From Eulemur rufifrons (taxonomy: Eukaryota > Chordata > Mammalia > Primates > Lemuridae): 64,000 bases of DNA. Numbering within the stretch: the stretch's first letter is position 1; the number at the start of each line of letters is the position of its first letter. The stretch lies in contig NC_090989.1 in NCBI RefSeq assembly GCF_041146395.1, positions 119,845,501 through 119,909,500 of the forward strand, in the 5' to 3' direction. Below the pieces are notes generated by a model. That model had not been told where the DNA came from and did not search any database. It was given only the letters and a program-made list of their open reading frames with translations. A program made the translations under genes and the position numbers. Shown here piece after piece: positions 46,247-58,045 of this stretch.

Positions 46247-47640
46247 GGAGTTCCTTTCCAAGATCAAGTGTGCCACTTGTCATCATCCATTCAGATGTTT
46301 TGTCATCTTTTAAGTTACCATCCTGTCTTTGATCCAAGAGCTTCACAGCAGTTTTGGTTGGCAGCAAAATTCTTTTTGCTATGAATAAAGCTTTTTTTCT
46401 TTCTGTATATGTAACTGTAGCTATAATTAGATGGTTAATAAAGTTATCTGGGCCATTTTGAAAGGAATGGCTGACAAAAAGGACATTATTTCATTCAATA
46501 GTAATTGCTGAGAAAGTTAGCTTTAGAATCAGTAACATAAGTGAACCCAGAAAACTTCCTTTTTAAAAACTTTAATTTTTTTTTTTTAAATAAAGATGGA
46601 GTTTCACCCTGTGGCCCAGGTTGGAGTGCAGTGGTGCGATCATAGCTCACTGCAGCCTCAAACTCCTGGATTCAAGTAATCTGCCTGCCTCAGCCTCCTG
46701 ACTAGCTGGGACTGCAGGCTCAGGCTACCATGCTCGGCCAATTTTTTATTTTTTAGTAGAGACAGGGTAACACTATGTTGCTCAGGCTGGTCTCCAACTC
46801 CTGGACTCAAGTGATTCTCTTACCATGGCCTCCCTAAGTGCTAGGATTATAGGCATGAGCCACCAAGCCTGGTCTAGAAATGTATCTTTTATGATATCTC
46901 TTTTGTTTGATGTTGCTGTGTCAGCAAAAGCAGAAAACTGCTTCTTGTCTTTTGTAGGATGCCACATATTTTATAGCTGTTGGATTCTGTGTTGTTTTTA
47001 TTTTTCTTTTATTATTTTGGTAAAATAGGTTGAGGTATTACAAAAAAAAATTGATTTTTTTCGATATCTCCAGTATTATAAGATTTATTGAGTCTTCTTG
47101 TGGATGCTTTGATCATTTAAAATTTTGGTTTCTGAGAATATTTCTTGGACAAATGGCATGATGGTTTTAATCATAACCATCATTTGCTTGTATGCATTTT
47201 TTGCCTTCTGATAATGGTATTTCATGATGTTGTTCATGTGAGTCTTGGTTAATTTTCCCTGATCATCATGAGTCATCTCATCAATAACAAAGTTTATGTA
47301 AAATTACTTTATTTGAGGTTATTGATGAGGCAGTCCTTGCTATAATAGAAGCATGAGCAGAAGGAATTCTGGAGAGAGGGCGCGGTGACAGAGTGTTTTG
47401 ATTCTGAGTAATATTTTTTTTTGTGCATATGACATTTAAATTAGAATTATATGATACATTATGTCAAAGGCCAAAGTTAAGCCATTGAGCTAGTTTAATT
47501 ACTTGATCAGTTTTCTCTGTAGAACAACTAAACCATTTTTCATTTTTATCAGTTTGTATTTTACTGAAATTTTCATTGGGATCATTTCTTTCTTTTCCAT
47601 ACAAACCTTAAAATAAGGATTTGATTTATAAAGTGTCTTT
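46247..47640 (-). pseudogene. Unidentified coding-like antisense remnant, broken by L1 and Alu
   Basis: On the minus strand several adjoining segments read as amphipathic, protein-like sequence in changing frames. 47276-47085 includes 'MTHDDQGKLTKTHMNNIMKY', and 46367-46247 continues across the L1 target site into about 45019-44940. Stops and frame changes separate them, and an Alu at 46573-46876 interrupts. I do not recognise the protein. It could be a decayed processed pseudogene or a DNA-transposon transposase; I cannot exclude chance. Confidence 0.3.
46573..46876 (-). repeat. Older Alu, antisense
   Basis: 'GATGGAGTTTCACCCTGTGGCCCAGGTTGGAGTGCAGTGGTGCGATCATAGC' ... 'GCATGAGCCACCAAGCCTGGTC'. 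It lacks the lemur-type mid-segment and its CpGs are decayed. Confidence 0.93.
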
Positions 47641-47644
47641 GATG

Positions 47645-48595
47645 TTCATGTCTAATTTGTAAATGTTTAACCTATGATAATTTTTACTATTATAGCTTTT
47701 ATTTTATGATTATAATTATTGTCAAGTCCAGTGTTTACTTTTTAGTCATTAGTAAATTTTGCTAATATTATTAATAGCTGTTGTCAGTTTTATTTTTTCT
47801 TGTGCCTCTTCTCCTCATCTCCCTAAACTTAATTTTCTCCAGTAATCTGGTCAAAATATTTGTGGGCTTAAATACTTCACTATGAGGAGAATCAGAATGG
47901 AGAAACAAAAAAAATTTTTGCTTCAGAAGTGATTAAGACATAATTTACTTGGTAGTCAACATAAAATTTATAGTATGGTCACCTTTACTAATAGTATTTT
48001 AAAGTAAGTGAGTTACTGGTTGCTTTGTTCAAAACTGGGATAAGCTCTGTATTTAGAAGAGTTCGCCAAGATTAATGATGTCCTTGTTTACCTATGCAAA
48101 GGAGGAGTGCCTATTCCTTGTCTGGAGAGAGGGGCAAACTGATTAGAGACCTAGTTACAGTTTATTTATCTTGGTACTCTGAGTCTCTCTCATTTATGTT
48201 GGTATGTAAATCTTGATTCTGGCTGGCAGTGATTCTTGTCAGGGTCACAGATGAGGATGAATGCCAGCCAATGCAAGTGCTAGCTTTGGCATATTAACAC
48301 CATAAAGTAATGATGTGAATGATCTATGTTAAATCTGTTTAATAAAAGGAAAGGTTTATGGCCCTAAAAAGCACATTGATTCAAAAAAGTAAAATCTATA
48401 AAATATTTTTTGATGGTTGAATTAAAGCCCCTTTCTAGGGCCTTTAAAAGTTTTTTCTCTTAAATTGAATTTTAATCTGGTTTTTAAATTATTTAAAATT
48501 GTTAATTTTGTTAGATATGATAATGGTATCACGGTTCCATAAGAAACTTGTTTTGTAGTGATTTATGCTGATATTTATAGAGGTGAATTAATGAT
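47645..48595 (+). other. MSL2 intron, nothing recognised
   Basis: AT-rich; no ORF over 60 codons and no identifiable repeat. Confidence 0.5.
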
Positions 48596-48599
48596 GTGG

Positions 48600-48760
48600 G
48601 GGATTTGCTTTGAAATACTTAAGGAACAAAAGATGGGTAGGTGAAGCAGATGTGGCATAATCTTGATAGTTATTTCATCTGGGTGATGAGTATATGGAGG
48701 TTAATTGTTTTTGCTTTTGGCTGTTTGAAAATTTCCATAATAAAAAAGTTCTACGAATTA
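48600..48760 (+). repeat. L1 3' end fragment, sense
   Basis: 'CATCTGGGTGATGAGTATATGGAGGTTAATTG...GGCTGTTTGAAAATTTCCATAATAAAAAAGTT' is a common L1M 3' terminus. Confidence 0.75.
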
Positions 48761-48764
48761 GAGC

Positions 48765-49370
48765 ATTAAAAAAATCTGACATTAAATATTTTAGTAAATT
48801 AATTACCACCAGTTATGTATTCCCAGAAATTCCCAGAATGAGAATTGTGGTATTCTAAAACTGAGTCTTAGCCTCAAATTATAATTGGCTGATTTGGGGA
48901 AGAAAAAGTTAAGAGAAGGGAGAATAAATAAGAAATGAGTAACTTAAGAAAATGAGGTATAAAAGTGGATATTTAAATCTTTTTAGGGTCAATGTCACAT
49001 CATTTGTTGAAACAAGGCATATAAGTATCAAATTCATTTAGTTACAAGACCATTTATGGAAAGGAAGGTAATTTCTGTGAAATACAGATAAAGATTTAAG
49101 GCAGTGCAGTGAGAATTTTTTTTGTCATGAACTGTACATTTTTGAAGTCTGAAGGTGTGTATTTTGAGCAAGTCTTTTTTTGTACTTTTGTGTATAACTA
49201 TATGGAACACTATCTAAGCTAAATTAAACCTTTCTCTAAACACTCCCCAAGTTTTATAGGAGAGTTTGCCAGTGAGTGACTTATTTTTCCTTGATGCAGA
49301 CTGCCCATCCATTTTATTTTCTAGGATAAAATGCGTTTTTACAAATTTTAAAATGTTACTTGATATCTAG
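48765..49370 (+). other. MSL2 intron, nothing recognised
   Basis: AT-rich unassigned sequence. Confidence 0.5.
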
Positions 49371-49372
49371 CT

Positions 49373-49485
49373 ATCTTCCTTCCTTCCTTCCTTCCTTCCT
49401 TCCTTCCTTCCTTCCTTCCTTCCTTCCCTCCCTCCCTCCCCCCTCCCTCCCCCCTCCCTCCTTCCCTTCCTTCCTTCCTTCCTTT
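49373..49485. repeat. (CTTC)n/(CCCT)n microsatellite, pure pyrimidine
   Basis: About 113 bases of uninterrupted C/T: a (TTCC)n array grading into CCCTCCCTCC blocks, then TTCC again. It is the longest homopyrimidine tract in the window and lies against the head of an antisense Alu. Confidence 0.96.
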
Positions 49486-49496
49486 TCTCTCTCTCT

Positions 49497-49722
49497 TTTA
49501 GGCAGGGTCTTGCTCTGTCACCCATACTGGAGTGCAGTCCTGTGATCAGAGCTCACTGCAGCCTCGAACTGCTGGACTCAAGTGATCCTCCTGCCTCAGC
49601 CTCCTGAGTAGCTGGGACTACAGGCATTCATCAACACACCCAGCTAATTTTTTAATGTTTTTGTAGAGACGAAGTCTTGCTATGTTGTCTAGGCTGGTCT
49701 GGAACTCCTGGCCTTGATATTT
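49497..49722 (-). repeat. Old Alu, antisense, 3'-side incomplete
   Basis: 'GGCAGGGTCTTGCTCTGTCACCCATACTGGAGTGCAGTCC' through 'GTAGAGACGAAGTCTTGCTATGTTGTCTAGGCTGGTCTGGAACTCCTGG', then lost. The remaining left-arm end is absent. Confidence 0.9.
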
Positions 49723-49724
49723 TT

Positions 49725-51310
49725 TAAATTGGAGGAAGGGAACTCCCTTCCTTAGGTATCTGGTTAATGTTGATCCCAGCTAAAAAGCTCCTGAATCTTT
49801 TTCTTGGTTCCTCAGATCACTGGAGCTGCCTTCATTGTGAAGTGTATAGAGAACCCTTGGGGAAATTTTTGAGAGTTAGGATGGTTAGCTGAGTGCATAA
49901 AGAAAGTTTGTCTAAGGGCATCTATAATGGTAGATTAAAGTTTCAGATACTTGGGTTGGGCAATAGTGGACAATCTAGTAGGTAATATAAGGCCAGAGAA
50001 TGAAGTCCTTAATAATTCACTGGTAGTGGAGTCAATCAGTGTGAGCTTTTGTGTTTTCTTGCCTATTTTCAGTTCTCAACAGTAGGCATAGTTACTTTCC
50101 TAAGACCTCATTAAAAAATACAAAGATTTGTAGAGTATAAGTCCTTTAAGTTGCTTGGTAGCTTAGGGGAAGGTTTTGATTGACATGACTAGTGAAAAGA
50201 TCAGTGATGGAATTAAGGCTAAAGAGAAACTTATCATTTGTGATTTGATTATATAGTGGTGTAATTTATAAATCAGGACAAATACTTGATTCTTGCTCTT
50301 ACTAGTTTTCAAACTAATGAGCTGGTTCACTAGCATCCTGAAACTGATTTTTTTTTTTTTTCTTTTTAATGTCCTCAGATGTGCTTCCTTCCATTGCATT
50401 TATGCATGCTCAGCTTTTCTTTTTGGCCAGTGGGAACCTCTTCAGGTTTGCTCCTGAGTCCTGACCTTTGATAGTTTTCTTACTTTTTGGCATAACAAGG
50501 TGATCAAAACTAATCTTGTCCAATTCATGTCACAAACTTGGAATCAGCCATTTGTCCAAGAACTCCTGATTGGTTTGAGCAGGAAAATGTTTTTCAGTTC
50601 TATCTGAATTAATTGCTCCTGGGGGTTGGACCTTGTTTCCAGGACTTTTCAATGGATAGTGCTAAGAAATACATATATTTAAGATGAAAGCATGAGTTCA
50701 TATTAAGTCCAAATGAATTCTTTTTAAGACTTCAGGATTATTTATTTAACCTCTTGTCTTTTACAAATTTCCTCCTCCCTCCTGCTGAAAAAAAAAAAAA
50801 AGATTCTCAAGGGCATCAACATTTATTTAATCCCACAATAATGTAAACACATTCATAATTACTATCAACACTACCACCAACAATGTTATTACTGAAAACA
50901 AGAAAAATTAGGATTCGAGGATTAAGAGTCAATTTTCTGTGTTATAAAGTTGTTTGAAATAGTTTATCTTTGAATGGTTATACCACCTATTTGATATAAA
51001 ATTATGATTACTTGTTTCATTTTGCTTTTGCTTTTTAGAGATTTCCTTTAAAATTTTGTTTTTGTTATGATATAAAATATTTATATGGTTTGAAAGTAAA
51101 ATCTATAAAACAGGTTAACCTTATAATAGTCTTTTCTTATTACTGTTCATTTCACTCTGCTGTCTCTCCTTCCCAGTAGGTAACCAATTTTTTTAACCTT
51201 ATGGTTTATCCTTTTAAGTGTATGCACACGCACACATAAACATATATACATATGTATTTTTTCCCTTCATATTCCCTATGCCCTTCCTTAGATGAAGTCA
51301 AGGGTATTCT
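49725..51310 (+). other. MSL2 intron, nothing firmly recognised
   Basis: Homopolymers at 50349-50368 and 50787-50801. From about 51040 the sequence may already be antisense L1 ('TATAATAGTCTTTTCTTATTACTG...TCTCTCCTTCCCAGTAGG'). Confidence 0.4.
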
Positions 51311-51311
51311 G

Positions 51312-51495
51312 CAATGGTCCCCAACCTTTTGGGCACCAGGGATCGGTTTCATGGAAGACAATTTTTCTACGGAGTAGGGGTTGGGAGTGGTGTGTCATGG
51401 GTTGGGGGGGACGTGGTGCAGAGCTCAGGCAGTGATGCCCAGCCAGTTTCCTAACACTCCACAGATGTACCAGGGCACCTAGGGGTTGGGGACTG
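51312..51495. repeat. hAT MITE (MER1-like), second copy, degraded
   Basis: 'CAATGGTCCCCAACCTTTTGGGCACCAGGGATCGGTTTCATGGAAGACAATTTTTCTACGG' and the end 'CACCTAGGGGTTGGGGACTG'. Same family as 41013-41273, opposite orientation, with most of the middle deleted. No target duplication was identified. Confidence 0.85.
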
Positions 51496-52894
51496 AAACT
51501 TTAAGAGATTCTTGTATTGGCATTGGATAGAAGGTTGGATTCTATAACTAATGGTGCCTTGTCTTAAGTGTTTTTTTAATTTTAGAGTTGTGTAATGATC
51601 ACTATAATTTGATTTTAGAACATTTTCATCACTTTAAAAAGTTCCTTTGTGCCCATTTATAATAGTTAATCCCTGCTCCTACTCTTAGCCCTGGGTAACT
51701 GCGGTCTGTGCTTTTCTGTCATTTCGTATAAATGGGATCATATAATGTACTCTTTTGCATCTAGCTCCTTTCACTTAGCATAATGTTTTTGAAGTTCATC
51801 TGTGTTGTGGCATGTACCAGTAGTTTGTTCCTTTTAATTACTGGACAGTATGCCATTGCATGAATATACTAAATTTTATTTATTTACTCACTAATTAATG
51901 GACATTTGGATTGTGTCCAGTTTTGGGCTATTATAAATCATGCTGCTATACATTTTTTCTCTGTGGACATATGTTTTCATTTCTCTTTGCGTAGGTTCCT
52001 AGGAGTAGAATTGCTGGGTCATACGGTAAATTTATGTTTAACTTTTTAAGAAACTACCAAACTGTTTTCCGTTGTAATTGTACCATTTTACATTTCACCA
52101 GTAGTGATAACCAGTTTCTCCACATCTTTGCCAAGTCATGGGATTGTCATTTTGAATTTAGCCATTCTATGGGTATGCAGTAGTATGACATAGATTTACT
52201 TTCTATAATAACTAATGATACTGAGCATATGTTCATGTACTTATTAGGCATTCATATTTCTTTGGTGAAATGTTTATGGAAATCTTGTGTTTACTTTTAA
52301 AATTGGATTATTGATCTTATTTATTTGTAGGATTTTTTTTTAAAAATGTGATTGTAGCCCTTTATCAGGTATGTAACTTGGAAATATGGTATTTTCTTAA
52401 TGGTGTGTTTTGAAGTACAAGCTTTTAATTTTGAGGAAATCCATTTTACTGTTTTTTTCTCTTTTGTGGATTGTGCATTTGGTGTCACATCTATGAACAC
52501 TTTGGCCAATCAAAAATCACAAAGATTTTCTTCTGTTTCTTTTTAGAATTTTAAAGTTTTAGCTCTTACATTTAGGTTTGTGATCATGTTGAGTTAATTT
52601 TTGTGTATAAGGTACAGGTGTAAGGCTTTTTTTTTTTTCTTTTTTGACATTGGGATATCATATTGTCTCATGATATGTCGAAAATACTCTCCTCGATTAA
52701 TTGGATTATCTAGGCACCCTTGTCATACAAAGCAGTTGACCATAAATACAAGAATTTCTTCCTGAACTCTCAATTCTTTTCCATTGATATATATGTCTGT
52801 ATTTTCACCGTTACCACACTGTCTTGATTAATGTGGCTTTAGAATAAAATTTGGTAGTATAAATTCTCTTTGATTTTGCAAAATTGTTCTGGCA

Positions 52895-52996
52895 GCTGGG
52901 TGCGTAGTCCTAGCTGTTTGGGAGGCTGAGGTGGGAGGATCGCTTGAGCCTAGGAGTTCAAGACCAGCCTGGGCAATATAGCTAGACCTTCGTCTC

Positions 52997-53027
<31 letters not shown>

Positions 53028-53035
53028 AAAACCTC
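52895..53035 (+). repeat. Alu monomer/left arm in L1
   Basis: 'GCTGGGTGCGTAGTCCTAGCTGTTTGGGAGGCTGAGG...GACCAGCCTGGGCAATATAGCTAGACC' with an (AAAAC)n tail. Confidence 0.88.
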
Positions 53036-53504
53036 TCCCACACAATCAAATACCTGCTTGATCCTGCCAGTAAGAAAAAAAGAAAAAGAAAACAAAAATG
53101 TGTTTTGGCTATCCTCTGTGATTCCATATGAATTTTAGAATCAGTCTGTCAGTGTCTTGAAAAAAAAAAAAAAGGCCACCTGGGATTCTGATAAGGATTG
53201 CATTGAATTTATAGATTGGGGGAAAATTGCCATCTTGACAATATTGAGAGTCTTCTAATCCATGAACATGAAATGTGTCTCTATTGAGTGAGATTTTCTT
53301 TAATTTCTTTCAGCCATCTTTTATAGTTGTGAGTGTAGAAGTTGTGTTTTTAATATATTCTTGATACTGTTATGAATAGAATTTTAAAAAATTGTTAATG
53401 TTTGAGTATTCATTGCTAGTATATAGAAACACAAAATGCAGTTGACTTTTATATGTATTAAGTTTGTGCTGTGACTTTGCTAAACTTGTTTATTAGTTAT
53501 AGTA

Positions 53505-53842
53505 TTTTTTTTTTTTTTTTGAGACAGAGTCTCACTCTGTTGCCCGGGCTAGAGTGAGTGCCGTGGCGTCAGCCTAGCTCACAGCAACCTCAAACTCCTG
53601 GGCTCAAGTGATCCTCCTACCTCAGCCTCCTGAGTAGCTGGGACTACAGGCATGCGCCACCATGCCTGGCTAATTTTTTCTATATATTTTTAGCTGTCTA
53701 GATCATTTCTTTCTTATTTTTTTAGTAGAGACAGGGGTCTCGCTTTTGCTCAGGCTGGTCTCGAACTCCTGACCTCGAGCGATCCTCCCGCCTCGGCCTC
53801 CCAGAGTGCTAGGATTACAGGCGTGAGCCACCACGCCCAGCC
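53505..53842 (-). repeat. Lemur-type Alu in L1, antisense
   Basis: Short target duplication TATAGTA at 53498-53504 and 53843-53849. Same subfamily as the other young copies. Confidence 0.97.
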
Positions 53843-54904
53843 TATAGTAGTTTTTGTGTGTGGATTTCTTGGGATTTTCTATATATATGAATGTGTAAGT
53901 GTGTAATTTGTTACTTAAAACAGTTTTACTTCTTTGCAATCTTGATGCCTTTAATTTTCTTTTTTTTTTCTTTTCTTTTCTTTTTTTTGAACTTTACTGC
54001 ACTAGTTAGAACACCGAGCACAAGTTTGAAAAGAAGTGGCAAAAGCAGACATCCTTTCTTTGTTCCTGATCTTTGGAGGAAAAGCATTATATTTCACCTT
54101 TAAGTATGATGTTGGCTGTAGGCTTTGTATAGATGCCCCACCATCAGGTTAAAGAAGTTTTATTTCTAGTTTGTTAAATGGGTATTGGATTATATGTTGC
54201 TGGATTCTGTTGAATGTTTTAGTATGGATTTTTTTTTTTTATCTACGTTCATGAGGGATTTGGGTCTGCATTTTCTTTTCATGTGTCTGGCTTTGGTATT
54301 AGGGTAGCTACTGGCCTTTAAAGAATGATTTGGGCAGTGTTTTCTCCTCCATTTTTGGGTGTTATTTGTTTTTAGTTATTTGTTGGAATTTAGCAGTGAA
54401 GGCATTTAGCCCTGGAGTTTTCTTTTGAGGAAGATTTTCAGTTACTATTTCAATATCTTGTTAAAGGTATATTCATGTTTTAAAATTTTTCTTAAGTCAG
54501 TTTTGGTCATTTATGTCTTTATAGAAATTTGTTCATTTCATCTAGTTGGTCAACTTTGTTGTCATAAAGTTGGTCGTAGTATTTCCTTAATCCTTTAAAT
54601 TTCTGTGGGGCACTAGTGATAATTGCAACCTCTTTCATTCCTGATTTTGGTAATTTGTATCTTCTCTCTTTTTTTTCCCTTGGTAATTCTAGCTAAGGTT
54701 TGCCAAACTTTTTGATCTTTTTAACAACCAACTTTTGATTTTATTGATTTTTCTCCTTGGTTTTTCTGTTTTCTTTTATTGATTTCTACTCTATTCTTTG
54801 CTTTATCTTGCTTAGTTTGAGTTTAGTTTGTTCTTCCTGTTAAGGTGTAAGAAAGCTTAGGTTATTGACTTGAGGCCTCATTGTCGTCTTTAAAATATTA
54901 TTTG

Positions 54905-55045
54905 GTTTTATTGTTTTTGTAAAGACAAGATCTTGCTATCTTGCTCAGGCTGGATTCGACCTCTTGGGCTCAAAAGATCCTCTTGCCTCAGCCTCCTAAG
55001 TAGCTAAGACTATAGGCATGTGCCACTTTGCCTTGCTGGAGACCT
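54905..55045 (-). repeat. Alu/FLAM fragment, antisense
   Basis: 'TTTTTGTAAAGACAAGATCTTGCTATCTTGCTCAGGCTGG...AGCCTCCTAAGTAGCTAAGACTATAGGCATGTGCCAC'. Confidence 0.85.
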
Positions 55046-55724
55046 TATATTCTGATACAGACTTTGAAAACTGTAGATTTCCCCTTTAACACTGCTTTAG
55101 TTTCATCTCCTAAATTTTGATATGTATGTTTTCATTATCCTTCAAGTAAATGTTTTCTGATTTCCCTTGTGATGTTTTTGACTCATGGATCATTTAGGTA
55201 TATGTTTAATTTCAAAAATTTTGGGAATTTTTCTGATTTTTTTTTCCTCTATTGATTTCTAATTTCTGTGGTTAATGTTCTTTGTAGGAGTTATGAGAAG
55301 ATATAAATACCTTGGGTTCATTACTAACCAGTTGTCAGAATTGGGAACCAAGGAGTAGTTTGCTTCGTTAGGGAATGAGGCAATGGAGGAGATGAAGACT
55401 GGATCTAGTTGTTTTCCTTCCTGGTTCATATGTATTAGGTCATTTATAACTTGGGAGTTGTGTCCAGTTGGGAGACCACTTTCACTTTTATACTATATTG
55501 CTGCAATTAGGACACTTATGGTGTAAAACCATGGTCATTTTGACTTCTGTCAAAGAATTTGAGCCCAGTATTATGTCCTGTTTTTTTTCTTTAGTAAGTT
55601 TAAATATAATTGCTTCTCTGTTTTGTACTTTGATTTTTGGTAGAAGAATTTGATTTCAGCACTCCCTTTTTTCTTTTAATATAAACGAACATAGTTCTTT
55701 TCCATTGTAACTACAGTTTTGTTT

Positions 55725-55845
55725 TTAAAGAGGGTCTCGTTATGTTGCCCAAGCTGACCTCTAAACTCCCAGGCTCAAGTAATTCTTCTGGAACAGCCTC
55801 CTGATTAGCTGGGATTACAGACTCTGCCACTGCACCTGGCTTGTA
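55725..55845 (-). repeat. Alu fragment, antisense
   Basis: 'AGAGGGTCTCGTTATGTTGCCCAAGCTGACC...CAGCCTCCTGATTAGCTGGGATTACAGACTCTGCCACTGCACCTGGC'. Confidence 0.85.
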
Positions 55846-55849
55846 ACTG

Positions 55850-56428
55850 CATTTTGATCTTTTTTTCCTTAAATTTTAAGATCAGAATATATATAATTAA
55901 AACTGGTTGAAAAAAATTTTTTTTCTGTGAACATGCTTTTGTACTGATTAATGCCCTCAAGACTGTGTTTTATGAGGGCAGGAATTAAGTCTCTCTTACT
56001 TGTGTCTTTTTTCCAGTGTCCAACACAAAATAAATAATAAACAATCAGTATGATTTTGTTCAATATGTTGTACCATTACCATGCTGAGTTAGGTCGAGGT
56101 CCCAGGGGTTTTAAGCCTACTTTGTGTGTTTGGTGACTGATCTTCACCTCTTTACCTTTATAGCTTTTGGAGAAGAGGATAAGAAGGTGGACCAGAACGT
56201 ACTGCTTGTGGTAGAGACACAGAATCAGGGAAGATTCTGGTTTGAGATAAAGGAATGGGGAATATGGCATGGAAATGAAGTGAGCTATTGAATATTTTTT
56301 AGTTTCTTATGAGATATATTTATTATTATCTGGTCTAATGAGTTTAATCCATCTCACTTTTGATAGATTACTTATAATGTCATCTTAACTCCAGGATATG
56401 AAACCGTAAATTTATTTTACTAAAATCT
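55850..56428 (+). other. MSL2: MSL2 intron, 3' end
   Basis: No repeat recognised next to the acceptor. ORFs of 64 codons on the minus strand have no motif. Confidence 0.5.
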
Positions 56429-56453
56429 TTGCTTTCCTCCTTCTCCCCCTTAG
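56429..56453 (+). promoter_or_regulatory. MSL2: MSL2 intron 3' splice site with polypyrimidine tract
   Basis: 'TGCTTTCCTCCTTCTCCCCC' then TTAG|GA: a strong, almost pure pyrimidine tract before AG at 56452-56453. The exon starts GA, which completes Gly48 (G|GA) and keeps frame with exon 1. Confidence 0.97.
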
Positions 56454-58045
56454 GACATTTGCTACAAGATCCTATTGCACCCACCAACTCCACCTGCCAA
56501 CACTATGTCTGCAAAACTTGTAAAGGCAAGAAAATGATGATGAAACCTTCATGTAGCTGGTGCAAAGACTATGAGCAGTTTGAGGAAAACAAGCAGTTAA
56601 GCATCCTAGTGAACTGCTATAAAAAATTATGCGAATATATAACACAGACTACTTTGGCACGGGATATAATAGAAGCAGTTGACTGTTCTTCTGATATTTT
56701 GGCTTTGCTTAATGATGGATCATTGTTTTGTGAGGAGACAGAAAAACCCTCAGATTCATCCTTTACTTTGTGTTTGACACATTCCCCTTTACCTTCAACC
56801 TCAGAACCCACGACGGATCCTCAAGCTAGTTTATCTCCAATGTCTGAAAGCACCCTCAGCATTGCTATTGGCAGTTCTGTTATCAATGGTTTGCCTACTT
56901 ATAATGGGCTTTCAATAGATAGATTTGGTATAAATATTCCTTCGCCTGAACATTCAAATACGATTGATGTGTGTAACACTGTTGACCTAAAAACTGAAGA
57001 TCTGTCTGACAACCTGCCACCTGTCTGTGACACGGTAGCCACTGACTTATGTTCCACAGGCATTGATATATGCAGTTTCAGTGAAGATATAAAAGCTGGT
57101 GACTCTCTATTACTGAGTGTTGAGGAAGTACTCCGCAGCTTAGAAACTGTTTCAAATACAGAGGTTTGTTGCCCTAATTTGCAGCCGAACTTGGAAGCCA
57201 CTGTATCCAATGGACCTTTTCTGCAGCTTTCTTCCCAGTCTCTTAGCCATAATGTTTTTATGTCTACCAGTCCTGCACTTCATGGGTTATCATGTACAGC
57301 AGCAACTCCGAAGGTAGCAAAATTGAATAGAAAACGATCCAGATCAGAAAGCGACAGTGAGAAAGTTCAGCCACTTCCAATTTCTACCATTATCCGAGGC
57401 CCAACATTAGGGGCATCTGCTCCTGTGACAGTGAAACGGGAGAGCAAAATTTCTCTTCAGCCTATAGCAACTGTTCCCAATGGAGGCACGACGCCCAAAA
57501 TCAGCAAAACCGTACTTTTATCTACTAAAAACATGAAAAAGAGTCATGAACATGGATCCAAGAAATCTCACTCGAAAACCAAGCCAGGTATTCTAAAAAA
57601 AGACAAAGCAGTAAAGGAAAAGATACCTAGTCATCATTTTATGCCAGGAAGTCCTACCAAGACTGTGTACAAAAAACCCCAGGAAAAGAAAGGGTGTAAA
57701 TGTGGGCGTGCTACTCAAAATCCAAGTGTTCTTACATGCCGAGGCCAACGCTGCCCTTGCTACTCTAACCGCAAAGCCTGCTTAGATTGTATATGTCGTG
57801 GCTGCCAAAACTCCTATATGGCCAATGGGGAGAAGAAGCTGGAGGCATTTGCTGTGCCAGAAAAGGCCTTGGAGCAGACCAGGCTCACTTTGGGCATTAA
57901 CGTGACTAGCATTGCTGTGCGTAATGCTAGTACCAGCACCAGTGTAATTAATGTCACAGGGTCCCCAGTAACGACGTTTTTAGCTGCCAGTACACATGAT
58001 GATAAAAGTTTGGATGAAGCTATAGACATGAGATTCGACTGTTAA
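56454..58045 (+). CDS. MSL2: MSL2 coding exon 2 (rest of Gly48 to residue 577 and stop)
   Basis: One 1,592-base terminal exon encodes most of MSL2. It completes the RING finger begun in exon 1: ligands Cys44, Cys47 (exon 1), Cys62, His64, Cys67, Cys70, Cys81 and Cys84. A long Ser/Thr-rich, acidic, probably disordered region follows (about 100-310), then basic 'KLNRKRSRSESDSEK' and Lys-rich stretches (about 380-455) that resemble nuclear localisation signals. The CXC domain at about 460-503 has nine cysteines (462, 464, 476, 481, 483, 490, 493, 495, 498), which bind zinc and in MSL2 contact DNA. The C-terminus ends DEAIDMRFDC and stop TAA is at 58043-58045. All zinc ligands are present, there is no frameshift, and length equals human MSL2, so the gene looks functional. 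Three consecutive methionines at 75-77 could start a RING-less short isoform if another first exon is used. Confidence 0.98.

Larger units (their letters stand above)
51540..55270 (-). repeat. Long antisense L1 (L1M-type) block
   Basis: Reads through the antisense L1 3' region ('TGGGATCATATAATGTACTCTTTTGCATCTAGC', 'GTAGAATTGCTGGGTCATACGG') and then ORF2 and upstream segments in the correct order ('TGATTAATGTGGCTTTAGAATAAAATTTGG', 'GGATTGCATTGAATTTATAGATTGGGGG', 'GATGTTGGCTGTAGGCTTTGTATAGATGCC', 'CAACCAACTTTTGATTTTATTGATTTTTCTCC'). It is interrupted by Alu-type inserts at 52895, 53505 and 54905. It is full of stops and may combine more than one L1. Confidence 0.88.
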
